A program made the translations under genes and the position numbers. From Rhodobacter sp. (GTDB taxonomy: Bacteria; Pseudomonadota; Alphaproteobacteria; Rhodobacterales; Rhodobacteraceae): a stretch of 64,000 bases of DNA. Shown piece by piece: positions 42,858-51,412 of this stretch. Under the pieces are notes generated by a model. It ran no database searches, was not told the origin of the DNA, and was given only the letters and a program-made list of their open reading frames with translations. The first letter of the stretch is position 1. Every line of letters starts with the position of its first letter. Where the stretch lies: contig JAIXUH010000005.1 of the NCBI GenBank assembly GCA_027484145.1, forward strand, positions 62,001-126,000. Reading direction: 5' to 3'.

Positions 42858-44164
42858 TCGGCGGCGGTTCCATAGGCCACGTTGCGGCCCCCATACCGGC
42901 GGACGCGAATGTTGCATTGTTCAGCGTGGCCAACGAAGCCTTCCAGCATGCACAGGCGACTGCCGTATTCGCCAATCATCGCGGCAGCAGCATCCGTCGT
43001 TATGCGCTGATAGCTGTGGGTTTTCAGAAATTTGCCAACCCAAAGCCCGCCGGTATAGCGCCCGGCCTTTTTCGTTGGCAGCGTGTGGTTGGTGCCAATG
43101 ACCTTGTCACCGTTCGCCACGTTGGTGCGTGGGCCAAGGAAGAGGGCGCCATAGCTGTGCATGTGCTGCAAATACCAATCATCACGGTCGGTCATCACCT
43201 GCACATGTTCCGACGCGATGTCATTGGCAACCGCCAGCATTTCGTCATGTGTACCGCACAGGATCACCTCGCCATAGTCGCGCCAACTGACCGCAGCTGT
43301 CGGGGCCGTGGGCAGGATGTGCAGCAGGCGGTCAATTTCGGCTAAAGTGCCTTCGGCCAGCTTGCGGGAATTGGTGACCAGCACGGCGGGGGAGTTGTAG
43401 CCGTGTTCAGCCTGACCCAGAAGGTCGGTCGCGCAAAGCTCGGCATCGACGGTGTCATCAGCGATGACCATCGTCTCGGTCGGACCGGCGAACAGGTCAA
43501 TCCCGACACGGCCATAAAGCTGGCGCTTGGCCTCGGCCACGAAAGCATTGCCGGGGCCGACTAGCATGTCGACGGGTCTGATCGTCTCGGTGCCGATGGC
43601 CATGGCGCCGACGGCTTGCATGCCGCCGAGGACATAGATTTCATGTGCGCCGCCCATGTGCATGGCGGCGACGATGGCAGGGTGGGGGGCACCGTTTACC
43701 GGCGGTGCGCTGGCGATGATGCGCGGCACGCCTGCCACGGCAGCGGTCAGAACAGACATGTGGGCCGATGCGACCATAGGAAACTTGCCGCCTGGCACAT
43801 AGCAACCAACCGACTGGACGGGGATATTGCGGTGGCCAAGAATGACACCGGGCAGGGTTTCCACCTCTACATCCGTCAGGCTGGCGCGCTGCACCTCAGC
43901 AAAGCGGCGGATCTGAGTTTGGGCAAACCGGATATCCTCAATATCGCGGGGGGCTACCTTTTGAATTGCGGCTTCGATCTGGGGGGCGGTCAGCCGAAAA
44001 GCGGGGGGATCATACTTGTCGAACTTAACGGACAGGTCGCGCACTGCTGTATCGCCGCGGGCGGAGATATCGGCAAGAACCCCTTCCACCGTCGCCCGAA
44101 CCTGCGCATCATCGGCTGCGCGATCCGCATCGGATTTGCCGCGCTTGAGCCAGATGATCGCCAT
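42854..44164 (-). CDS. Histidinol-dehydrogenase-family enzyme (first copy), catabolic
   Basis: 436-residue HisD-family NAD-dependent dehydrogenase. Zinc and catalytic positions look intact: DLLGQAEHG (Gln and His), SEHVQVMTD (Glu-His pair), [20 protein letters not shown] and VGHAEQCN near the end. The pattern is closer to catabolic members such as sulfopropanediol dehydrogenase (HpsN) than to histidine-pathway HisD, and no his genes are near. It probably oxidises a primary alcohol through the aldehyde to an acid. First gene of the six-gene operon, with a LacI-type operator 13 bp upstream of the start. Confidence 0.9.
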   Translation of the reverse strand: MAIIWLKRGKSDADRAADDAQVRATVEGVLADISARGDTAVRDLSVKFDKYDPPAFRLTAPQIEAAIQKVAPRDIEDIRFAQTQIRRFAEVQRASLTDVEVETLPGVILGHRNIPVQSVGCYVPGGKFPMVASAHMSVLTAAVAGVPRIIASAPPVNGAPHPAIVAAMHMGGAHEIYVLGGMQAVGAMAIGTETIRPVDMLVGPGNAFVAEAKRQLYGRVGIDLFAGPTETMVIADDTVDAELCATDLLGQAEHGYNSPAVLVTNSRKLAEGTLAEIDRLLHILPTAPTAAVSWRDYGEVILCGTHDEMLAVANDIASEHVQVMTDRDDWYLQHMHSYGALFLGPRTNVANGDKVIGTNHTLPTKKAGRYTGGLWVGKFLKTHSYQRITTDAAAAMIGEYGSRLCMLEGFVGHAEQCNIRVRRYGGRNVAYGTAAE

Positions 44165-44176
44165 GGGGAGCCTCGA

Positions 44177-44194
44177 TTTGAATACGTGTGCAAT
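44177..44194. promoter_or_regulatory. LacI-type operator A (before first HisD-like operon)
   Basis: TTTGAATACGTGTGCAAT, an imperfect match to the 18-bp palindrome found at three other places, with the central CG typical of LacI-family operators. It lies just ahead of the minus-strand HisD-like gene start. Confidence 0.65.
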
Positions 44195-44299
44195 ATCATT
44201 AGATCAAGCAAAGTAGAGATGGCAAGCATTAACTCTCGGCAGAGGATCGCCTGATTGATCAGGGGCGGTTTCCTGCCAGCTTCCATCATGAAAGATCTA

Positions 44300-44317
44300 T
44301 TTGCAGACGTATGCAAA
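44300..44317. promoter_or_regulatory. LacI-type operator B (before second HisD-like gene)
   Basis: TTTGCAGACGTATGCAAA: perfect TTTGCA/TGCAAA arms around six bases with central CG. It lies 53 bp upstream of the plus-strand HisD-like gene. Same motif as operators at 52758 and 54102. Confidence 0.75.
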
Positions 44318-44369
44318 AATCTTTACAAAGCCGGTGGCAGATACCCGGCCCGCGCCAAAAGGAGACATC

Positions 44370-45665
44370 ATGTCTATCGCATCCGAAGCCTATACCTCTG
44401 ACAAGGTCAAATGGGTGAAATCCCCGACCCGAAGCGCCGAGAATGACAACAAGCCAGTGGCTGAGTTGGTTGCCGGTGTTCTTGCCGACGTGAAGGCAAG
44501 GGGCGACGCGGCGGTGCGAGATTATTCGGCCAAGTTTGACAAGGCCGAGGTCGGGGCGCTCGAAATCTCATTGGCCGAGCGCGAGGCAGCCGTGGCCGCA
44601 CTGGACCCGCAGACACGGGCAGACACCGAGTTTGCCATCGCCAACGTCAGACGGTTCGCCGAGGCGCAACTGGCGACGATCCTGCCGCTGGACATGGAAT
44701 CGTTGCCGGGGGTGCATATGGGCCACCGGGTGATCCCGATTTCCCGCGTGGGGTGCTATGTCCCGGGTGGGCGCTTTCCGCTGCTGTCGGCGCCGATCAT
44801 GACCATCGTTCCAGCCAAGGTGGCGGGGGTGGGTGAGGTGATAGCCTGCCTGCCGCCGAATGCGCATCAGGCGATGGTGGCCGGATGCCACCTGTCGGGC
44901 GCGGATCGGGTATTCAGGATCGGGGGCGCGCAGGCGATTGCCGCGATGGCCTATGGTACCGAGTCTGTGCCACCAGTCATGAAGATCATGGGGCCGGGCA
45001 ATGCCTTTGTAAACGAAGCGAAGCGGCAGGTTTTTGGCCCTGTCGGGATCGACCAGTTGGCCGGGCCATCAGAGATTTACATTCTGGCGGATGAGACGGG
45101 CGATGCCGAGATGATTGCGACGGACCTGCTGGCGCAGGCCGAACATGACGTTCGCACACGGGTGGGGCTGATCACGACAGACCGGACATTGGCCGAAACC
45201 GTGGTTGCGGAGGTTGAAAAACAACTGGTGGGGCTGTCGACGGCGTCGGTGGCGGCACCGGCGTGGGCCGACTATGGCGAAGTCGCAGTATGTGAGGACG
45301 AGGCGGCGATGATCGCCTATTCGGATTTTATCGCGGCAGAGCATCTGCAGGTTCATACCCGTGATCCGCATGACTTTGCCAAGAAGCTGACGAACTATGG
45401 GTCGCTTTTCATCGGCGAGTTGGCCAGCGTGGTCTATTCGGACAAGTGTTCGGGGACGAACCACACCCTGCCGACTATGGCGGCGGGGCGATATACGGGG
45501 GGTCTGTGGGTCGGGGCTTACGTGAAGATTGCGACGCATCAGTGGCTGTCGGAAGAGGGCGTCAAGCAGGTCGCCCCCCCGGCAGCGCGGCAGGCAGCAA
45601 GCGAGGGGCTGGAGGGCCACCGGCGGGCGGCGCAGTTGCGGCTGGACCGGATGCAGGTGCGCTGA
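44370..45665 (+). CDS. Histidinol-dehydrogenase-family enzyme (second copy), catabolic
   Basis: 431-residue paralogue of the divergently encoded first copy, sharing [60 protein letters not shown] and [20 protein letters not shown]. Zinc and catalytic residues appear kept. Start at 44370 has AAGGAGA seven bases upstream. Two such enzymes facing each other with operators between them suggest they oxidise two stereoisomers or two successive intermediates. It is a single-gene unit closed by hairpins. Confidence 0.9.
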   Translation: MSIASEAYTSDKVKWVKSPTRSAENDNKPVAELVAGVLADVKARGDAAVRDYSAKFDKAEVGALEISLAEREAAVAALDPQTRADTEFAIANVRRFAEAQLATILPLDMESLPGVHMGHRVIPISRVGCYVPGGRFPLLSAPIMTIVPAKVAGVGEVIACLPPNAHQAMVAGCHLSGADRVFRIGGAQAIAAMAYGTESVPPVMKIMGPGNAFVNEAKRQVFGPVGIDQLAGPSEIYILADETGDAEMIATDLLAQAEHDVRTRVGLITTDRTLAETVVAEVEKQLVGLSTASVAAPAWADYGEVAVCEDEAAMIAYSDFIAAEHLQVHTRDPHDFAKKLTNYGSLFIGELASVVYSDKCSGTNHTLPTMAAGRYTGGLWVGAYVKIATHQWLSEEGVKQVAPPAARQAASEGLEGHRRAAQLRLDRMQVR

Positions 45666-45669
45666 GGCT

Positions 45670-45692
45670 GGGTGTCCCGGGCAGGGACACCC
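45670..45692 (+). terminator. Hairpin after the second HisD-like gene
   Basis: Perfect 9-bp stem (GGGTGTCCC / GGGACACCC) with a five-base loop, four bases after the stop. Confidence 0.65.
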
Positions 45693-45717
45693 CTTCGGAC
45701 CATATGAAATCAATGGG

Positions 45718-45750
45718 TTAATGGGCCGTTTTAAGCGGCCCTTAACTTTT
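45718..45750. terminator. Bidirectional terminator between convergent genes
   Basis: TTAA-T-GGGCCG and CGGCCC-TTAA pair around loop TTTTAAG, followed on the plus strand by CTTTT. It separates the HisD-like gene from the convergent amidase gene. Confidence 0.7.
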
Positions 45751-45765
45751 GCCCCGGGCTAGTCA

Positions 45766-47118
45766 TCAGCGGGGTGGGCGCTGGACGGAGTGATCGGTGG
45801 CGCGTTCAAAGGCGTGGCCAGCGGCGCAGAGCACATCTTCATCGCCGTGCCGTGCGACCAGTTGAAGGCCAAGGGGCAGGCCGTTCTCGAACCCTGCGGG
45901 CAGCGACAGGGCGGGTTGCCCGGTCAGGTTGAAGGCGATGGTGCGCATCGGGGTCCAGACGGCATTCTCGCCATCGAAGGCCGAGAATGGCAGCGCTGGG
46001 GTCAGGGTGGTTGCGGTCAGGATCAGGTCATATCCGTCCATCGCCGCCAGCATGTCTGCGGTCAGACGGGTCTGGGCCTGACGGGCGCGTGCCACGTCTT
46101 TCGCGTCGATCGCGGCCCCGAAGGCAAGGCATTGCAGGGTCGGGCGGCCATAGTCGTTCGCGTGGTCACGGATCAGGGTGCGGTGTTCTTCCAGCGCCTG
46201 GGCGTGAAGGATCACGGAAGCGGAAGCCTCATACGGGGCGTAGTCGGGCAGCGTGACCAGCGTGATCTGCGCGCCGAGGAGGGAGAGGGTGGACGCAGCC
46301 GCATCCATCGCTTTAATCAGGGCGGGGCTGGCTTGCGGGTCGTCGGCGAACCAATCGCGGGCATAGGCGATTTTCAGGCCGCTGACAGGCTGGCCGATCC
46401 GCGCCGAGGCGGGGCGCCAGTCGCCAGCCGTCATCGCGTCCAGCGCGAGGGCAGCTTCTTCGACCGTCGCCGCAAGGGGGCCGGTGTGGTCAAGGCTGGG
46501 CGAGAGGGGGAAGGCTCCTGCCCGGCTTACCCGGTCATAGGTGGGTTTCAGGCCGACGCAGCCACAATAGGCCGAGGGGGAGCGGATCGATCCGCCGGTG
46601 TCGGTGCCGATGGCGAGGCGGACAAGGCCCCCGGCCACGGCGGCAGCCGAGCCGGAAGAGGAACCGCCGGTGATGTTTGCAAGGTTCCATGGGTTGCGGG
46701 CGGGCGGGTTGGGAAGGCTAAGGTCTGGGCCGACCATCGCGAATTCGTAAGTCGCAACCTTGCCGATCAGCACCGCGCCTTGGTCGCGCAAGCAGGCGAT
46801 GGCGGGGGCGTCAGTTTCGGCAATCCGACCAGATAGAACGCGGGAGCCGGAGGTGGCGGGCTGACCTGCGACGTCGATCAGGTCTTTCACAGCGATGGGC
46901 AGGCCGCAGAGTGGGCCCGCGTTGCCTGACGCAAGCTGTGCATCGGCGCGGTCGGCCTGCGCCAGTGCATCGGCGGCGATGTGGGTGAAGACGTGAAGAC
47001 GGGGGTTCCGCGCGGCGACGCGGTCAAGGACAGCTTCGGTCAGCGTGCGGGATGTGAGCGTTCCGGCGCGCAGCATCGCGGCGGCCTCAAGCAGGGAAAG
47101 ATCACATGGGTTTGTCAT
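45766..47118 (-). CDS. Amidase-signature-family hydrolase
   Basis: 450-residue amidase of the Ser-cisSer-Lys type: Lys78 in PIAVKDLIDV, the serine run GGSSSGSAAAVAGG at 151-163, and nucleophile Ser177 in GTDTGGSIRSPSAYCG. The family includes AtzE/AtzF, GatA and aryl amidases. It follows, with a four-base overlap, a 49-residue AtzG-like protein. AtzE-type amidases need such a small GatC-like partner, which favours that branch over free-standing amidases. Part of the LacI-regulated transporter operon; would cleave an amide or ureido bond in the imported substrate. Confidence 0.92.
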   Translation of the reverse strand: MTNPCDLSLLEAAAMLRAGTLTSRTLTEAVLDRVAARNPRLHVFTHIAADALAQADRADAQLASGNAGPLCGLPIAVKDLIDVAGQPATSGSRVLSGRIAETDAPAIACLRDQGAVLIGKVATYEFAMVGPDLSLPNPPARNPWNLANITGGSSSGSAAAVAGGLVRLAIGTDTGGSIRSPSAYCGCVGLKPTYDRVSRAGAFPLSPSLDHTGPLAATVEEAALALDAMTAGDWRPASARIGQPVSGLKIAYARDWFADDPQASPALIKAMDAAASTLSLLGAQITLVTLPDYAPYEASASVILHAQALEEHRTLIRDHANDYGRPTLQCLAFGAAIDAKDVARARQAQTRLTADMLAAMDGYDLILTATTLTPALPFSAFDGENAVWTPMRTIAFNLTGQPALSLPAGFENGLPLGLQLVARHGDEDVLCAAGHAFERATDHSVQRPPR

Positions 47119-47264
47119 GACTTAAGGTAAGCTTCGACCTTGGCAACCTCGGCCCGCAGGTGCTGTGCCCCGGCCCACGCAGCGGCAAAGGCCTTGTCGT
47201 CAAGGGTCAGGCCCAGGGCGGCCAGACGGGCACGGAACGCGGCTTCGTTGAGTTCGGTTTTCAT
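47115..47264 (-). CDS. 49-residue AtzG/DUF4089-like amidase partner
   Basis: A small frame starting at ATG 47264 (overlapping the LacI stop as ATGA) and ending at 47115 within the amidase start (TCATGAC). It encodes MKTELNEAAFRARLAALGLT, then two amphipathic helices with AAWAGAQHLRAEVAKVEAYL. Size, two-helix pattern and coupling on both sides match AtzG-like (DUF4089) proteins, small GatC-like subunits that stabilise amidases. Identification is by pattern and context; no catalytic residues are expected. Confidence 0.75.
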   Translation of the reverse strand: MKTELNEAAFRARLAALGLTLDDKAFAAAWAGAQHLRAEVAKVEAYLKS

Positions 47265-48277
47265 CTGGCATCCCCGTAGCGGCGGGTGGAGGCACGGATG
47301 ATAAGTTCACCCTGCAAGACCACATGCGTGGTTGCGGGTTCCTTCGCGGCGATCCACGCGGTGAGCATCGACACGGTTTCGGCCACCATCACATCGACCC
47401 GCTGGCGGAAGGTGGTGAGGTTATAGGCGAGCCATGCCGCAGGGGGGACATCGTCAAAGCCGACCACGGAGACATCCTCCGGGATTCGCAGCCCCAGCTC
47501 GAAGCGAAGGACGTCCATCACGGCAAAGGCCATGTGATCATTGGCGACAAAGACGGCATCGGGGCGGCGGGAGGTGGCGAAAAGCTCCCGCGCGGCGGCT
47601 TGCGCCGTGCGGTAGTCAAAGTTGCCTTCGGCGCGGGCGAAGAGGTCTTGCCCCGCCTCTGCCAGCCCGGCACGGAAACCGGCCTCGCGGTCGATCTGGG
47701 TCGTCGCACCCGAGAACCCGGCAATGTAGGCAATGCGCTGGTGGCCTAGTGAACAAAGGTAGTCGGCCAAAGCCTTGCCACCCGCGTAGTTGTCGGAAGT
47801 AACCGAGCAAAGGTTCGGATCGGCGTGGCCCCGGTTGAAAAGGACAACGGGGATGCCGGTCGACTGGCAACGCGCGGCAAGATCGGAGGAAACGGATACC
47901 GAGGCGAGGACAATGCCATCCACCTGATAATCCATGATCTCGCGCACGACCTTGTCGACGTTTTCCGCGGAAACGGGGGCGAGAAAGATCAGGACATGGT
48001 AGCCGACCTTTTGCAGTTCCACCGACAGGCGTTCGACCATTTCGGGGTAAAAGTAGTTCTCCAGATAGGCGACGACGAGGCCGATGATGCGGCTTTTGCC
48101 AGATTTCATCGCACGGGCCAGCACGTTCGGGCGGTAGCCAAGCTGAGCGGCGGCAGCAAGGACCTTGTCTGCAGTTTTCTTTGAGACGGATGAGCCGGGG
48201 GTGAAGACCCGGCTGACGGCCGACTGGCTGACGCCCGCAAGGGCCGCGACTTCCAGCGAGGTTACTTTTTCAGCCAT
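47261..48277 (-). CDS. LacI-family transcriptional regulator
   Basis: 338-residue regulator: N-terminal HTH with hinge helix (TSLEVAALAGVSQSAVSRVF, then SVSKKTADKVLAAAAQLGYR and PNVLARAMKSGKSRIIG), then a sugar-binding-like effector domain (FVANDHMAFAVMDVLR, VSVVGFDDVPPAAWLAYNLT). It sits inside the transporter-amidase operon. Four operator-like palindromes with the central CG expected for LacI proteins lie before the four transcription units at 42-54 kb, making it the probable repressor of all. The inducer is probably the transported compound or an early product. Confidence 0.93.
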   Translation of the reverse strand: MAEKVTSLEVAALAGVSQSAVSRVFTPGSSVSKKTADKVLAAAAQLGYRPNVLARAMKSGKSRIIGLVVAYLENYFYPEMVERLSVELQKVGYHVLIFLAPVSAENVDKVVREIMDYQVDGIVLASVSVSSDLAARCQSTGIPVVLFNRGHADPNLCSVTSDNYAGGKALADYLCSLGHQRIAYIAGFSGATTQIDREAGFRAGLAEAGQDLFARAEGNFDYRTAQAAARELFATSRRPDAVFVANDHMAFAVMDVLRFELGLRIPEDVSVVGFDDVPPAAWLAYNLTTFRQRVDVMVAETVSMLTAWIAAKEPATTHVVLQGELIIRASTRRYGDAR

Positions 48278-48334
48278 GTGCCCTCCGACTTTTGCGGCCA
48301 GTCTTGGGCGAGTTGGCGGTGGCGGGCAAGTGCG

Positions 48335-49375
48335 TCATGCCAGCCGCGCGCCAGTCTTTGCGTCAAAGAGGTGGATCTTGTCGCTGGAGATTACCACGTG
48401 AAGGGGCGCGCCGATGCTTATGCGGTAGTCTTTCGGGGCGCGGATGGAGACGAGGGCAGAGCCGATGCGGACGGAGACGAGGGTGGCATCGCCCAAAAGC
48501 TCCATCGAGTAGACTGGGGCAGAAAGTTCGGCGGGGGTGTCGCTGACGCGGACATCTTCGGCGCGAAAGCCGAGGGTGACGGGGCCCGCGCCCTTGGCAG
48601 GCAGGCTGATGCCCTCGGCGCGAAAGGTGCCGTCGGTGATCGTGCCGTCGATCAAGTTCATAGCGGGGGAGCCGATAAAGCTGGCAACAAACGTGTTCGC
48701 CGGGCGGTCATAGATCTCGGTCGGGGTGCCAAGCTGCTGGACAAGGCCGTTGCTCATGACGACGACGCGGTCGGCCAGCGTCATTGCCTCGATCTGGTCG
48801 TGGGTGACGTAGATGGTTGTCCGGCGCAACGTGTGGTGCAGGTGCTTGATCTGCGCGCGGGTAGAGACCCGCAGCTTGGCGTCAAGGTTGGAAAGGGGTT
48901 CGTCCATCAAGAAGGCGTTCGGCTCGCGGACGATGGCGCGGGCAAGTGCAACGCGCTGGCGTTGGCCACCGGAAAGGGCGGCGGGGCGGCGGTCGAGGAA
49001 GGGGCCCAGTTCAACCATCTGGGCGGCTTTCATTACCCGTTCGTTGTGTTCGTTGGCCGGGATACGGCGGACACGAAGGGGAAAGCGGATGTTCTCATAG
49101 ACGGTTAGGTTTGGGTAAAGACCGTAAGACTGAAACACCATCGAGATGTCGCGGTCCTTTGGCTCGAGTTTGTTGACCATACGGTCGCCGATCCAGATTT
49201 CACCTTCGGTGACGTCTTCCAACCCCGCGATCATGCGCATCGTCGTGGTCTTGCCACAGCCCGAGGGGCCGAGCAGGACAAGGAATTCGGCATCAGCGAT
49301 GTCGAGGGAAAGGTTGTTGACGCCAACGTAGGAGCCCCAGCGTTTGCTGACATTCTTCAGGCGGATCTGAGCCAT
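48335..49375 (-). CDS. UgpC/MsmX-type ABC importer ATPase
   Basis: 346 residues: GPSGCGKTTTMRMIAGLE (Walker A), LSGGQRQRVALARAI (signature), FLMDEPLSNLDAKLRV (Walker B) and a C-terminal TOBE/OB region from about 240. This is the CUT1-type carbohydrate importer class. Starts three bases before the permease stop region, in tight operon with two permeases; the LacI gene follows 57 bp later. Confidence 0.93.
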   Translation of the reverse strand: MAQIRLKNVSKRWGSYVGVNNLSLDIADAEFLVLLGPSGCGKTTTMRMIAGLEDVTEGEIWIGDRMVNKLEPKDRDISMVFQSYGLYPNLTVYENIRFPLRVRRIPANEHNERVMKAAQMVELGPFLDRRPAALSGGQRQRVALARAIVREPNAFLMDEPLSNLDAKLRVSTRAQIKHLHHTLRRTTIYVTHDQIEAMTLADRVVVMSNGLVQQLGTPTEIYDRPANTFVASFIGSPAMNLIDGTITDGTFRAEGISLPAKGAGPVTLGFRAEDVRVSDTPAELSAPVYSMELLGDATLVSVRIGSALVSIRAPKDYRISIGAPLHVVISSDKIHLFDAKTGARLA

Positions 49376-49378
49376 GGG

Positions 49379-50257
49379 TTATCCTTTGACAGCGCCAGCG
49401 GTCAGACCCGAGACGATCTGGCGCTGGAAGAATAAGACGAGGAGGAAGAGCGGCACGGTGGCCGAAACGACAGCCGCAACGGCATACATCACGTTGCCCT
49501 CGTTCTGGATCGAGCCAAGGAAGCTGGCGATCTTTGGCACCATCGTCTGATTGTCCTGAGACAGCAGCATCGAGGTTACGGCAAAGTCGTTGTAGCCAAG
49601 GAGGAAGGAGAAAAGGCCGGTGGTGATCACACCGGGCCACATCACCGGCATGATCACCAAGCGGAAGGCTTGGAAGCGGGTGCAACCGTCAACCATGGCG
49701 CTTTCGTCAAGATCCTTGGGGATCGACAGAAAGAAGCTATGCAGCATCCATAGGGTGAAGGGCTGGTTAATGGCGACGAGGACGATGATCGTGGTGGGCA
49801 GCACACCCCAGATGTTCAGCTGAAAGAACGGCAGCATATAGCCCGACACCAGCGTGATATGCGGCATGGCGCGAAAGACGAGCGCGGCAATCAGAATCCA
49901 GAACGCGTAGCGATAGCTGGAACGGGCAAGTGCGTAGCCACCCAACGTGCCGATGGTGAGAGAGATGATCGTCACCGACAGCGTCACGATCAGCGTGTTG
50001 ATCGCGGCCTTCCAGAATTCGTTCTTCACCCACGCGCCTTCGTAGCCCGCAAGGGTGAAGGCTGACCCGGTCTGCGCCTGCGTTCGCGTGCCTTCGATGG
50101 CCATCCACCATGACTGGCGCGAGAAGAAGTCAGCCTCAGCCTTGAAGCTGCCCCAAACGGTCCAAGCAAAGGGGAATGCGGCGGCGACGACCCAAAGGAT
50201 CAAAAAGCCGACGACAAGGGCATGTAGCGCTGCAGGGCGGCGGGAGGCGAAGGACAT
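49379..50257 (-). CDS. MalG-type ABC permease
   Basis: 292-residue inner-membrane permease, six spans, with the cytoplasmic EAA loop ESAMVDGCTRFQAFRLVIMP contacting the ATPase. A large loop after the first span (about 35-80) is longer than usual. Start at 50257 lies two bases past the stop of the partner permease, implying coupled translation. Confidence 0.92.
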   Translation of the reverse strand: MSFASRRPAALHALVVGFLILWVVAAAFPFAWTVWGSFKAEADFFSRQSWWMAIEGTRTQAQTGSAFTLAGYEGAWVKNEFWKAAINTLIVTLSVTIISLTIGTLGGYALARSSYRYAFWILIAALVFRAMPHITLVSGYMLPFFQLNIWGVLPTTIIVLVAINQPFTLWMLHSFFLSIPKDLDESAMVDGCTRFQAFRLVIMPVMWPGVITTGLFSFLLGYNDFAVTSMLLSQDNQTMVPKIASFLGSIQNEGNVMYAVAAVVSATVPLFLLVLFFQRQIVSGLTAGAVKG

Positions 50258-50259
50258 GG

Positions 50260-51291
50260 CTACACCGCCTTCTGCGTGAAATCGCGCCACGTGCGGCGCA
50301 AAACAGGGGCAACAAGCATCAACACGCCGATGATGGTGATGACCGATGTCGCGGCGGCAGAGCCGAAAAGTTGCGAGTCTTGACCGACAAGGTCGTTGAA
50401 GACGAGCCAGCTGAGTGAGGTTGCATTCGCCTCTGCCGAAAAGCCGACGATGGGTTCGAAAACGCGGAAGTTGTCCATCAGCTGCACAAGGGCCACAAAG
50501 GTCGCCAAGGGCGCAAGATGCGGGATGATGACATGGCGGATGACCTCCCACCGGGAGGCGCCGTCGATCTTTGCAGATTCCACGGTGTCTTGTGGCACCG
50601 TTTGCAGGCCTGCGTAAAAGACGACGAAGGAGAAGGGGCCGTTGGTCCAGACCCCATAAGCCAACAGCACGATCCAAGTGAGGACCGGCGATGCCCGCAA
50701 AGACAGGGTGGGGTCTCCGGTCAGGCTTTGGAGGGACGCGCCCAAGATGCCGGTGGGGTTGAACATCCAAGCGAGGATCAAGGAGCCGACAAGGGGTGTG
50801 ATAATCATCGGCAGGATCGAGACGAAGATCGTTGGCCCTTTCAGCAGTCGCGGCAGCGTGTTGACAGCCAGGGCGATGGCAAAGCCGAGAGCCATGGCAA
50901 GCGGTGTGACAAGGAAGCAGTAGACGAGCGTGAAGGACAGCGCCTTGTAGAACGGCAGGTTGAACACGCGACCGACAATATCGCCGATGCCCTGATTGTC
51001 AGACAGGATCGACGCGATTTCACTGAGCGCCAGATGGTTGCGATTGAAATAGTTGGCAAAGCCCGCGAACTGGCCCAAGGGCCGTTCCTCTTGCAGCTTT
51101 GCCATTGCCTCGGTGTCGACCCGCGTTTGCGTTTCGCAGCCAAAGGGCGTGCAGTTTTCGACCGTGATCAACACTGCCTCGTGCTGCACAAACAGCGACT
51201 GCACCACGACCGAAATGATGGGCAATGTGATGAACAGCGCCATCGCCAGAATAGAGGGCAAGATGAAGGCAAAGAAGGTGCGATGCGGCAT
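50260..51291 (-). CDS. MalF-type ABC permease with large periplasmic loop
   Basis: 343-residue permease with EAA loop ESAKIDGASRWEVIRHVIIP. Between the first and second spans it has an about 80-residue periplasmic segment (residues 30-115) holding two cysteines close together (ENCTPFGCETQ), possibly a disulfide. Such a loop recalls the P2 loop of MalF that contacts the binding protein. Next gene follows after two bases. Confidence 0.9.
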   Translation of the reverse strand: MPHRTFFAFILPSILAMALFITLPIISVVVQSLFVQHEAVLITVENCTPFGCETQTRVDTEAMAKLQEERPLGQFAGFANYFNRNHLALSEIASILSDNQGIGDIVGRVFNLPFYKALSFTLVYCFLVTPLAMALGFAIALAVNTLPRLLKGPTIFVSILPMIITPLVGSLILAWMFNPTGILGASLQSLTGDPTLSLRASPVLTWIVLLAYGVWTNGPFSFVVFYAGLQTVPQDTVESAKIDGASRWEVIRHVIIPHLAPLATFVALVQLMDNFRVFEPIVGFSAEANATSLSWLVFNDLVGQDSQLFGSAAATSVITIIGVLMLVAPVLRRTWRDFTQKAV

Positions 51292-51361
51292 CGGGGCAAT
51301 CCGGGGCTAAGGGGCGGCAAGGCCCCGGGGACAACGCTTCATCAATGGTGAGGGTGAAATG

Positions 51362-51394
51362 GACCCGGCGGCAAGGGAGTTTTGCCACCGGGTC
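51362..51394 (-). terminator. Hairpin between binding-protein and permease genes
   Basis: GACCCGG-c-GGCAA pairs with TTGCC-a-CCGGGTC around a short loop. It lies 18 bases after the binding-protein stop on the transcribed strand. Likely lowers expression of the membrane genes relative to the binding protein. Confidence 0.6.
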
Positions 51395-51412
51395 GCGGCA
51401 CAGAAGGTGCCT

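Noticed and set aside
44300-44317. Palindrome considered as a PpsR or FnrL site
   Set aside because: It does not fit TGT-N12-ACA or TTGAT-N4-ATCAA, and identical motifs occur at LacI-linked promoters.
42854-45665. HisD-like genes considered as the histidine biosynthetic hisD
   Set aside because: Two copies under LacI-type operators, beside an aldolase, cupin and importer, and without any other his genes.
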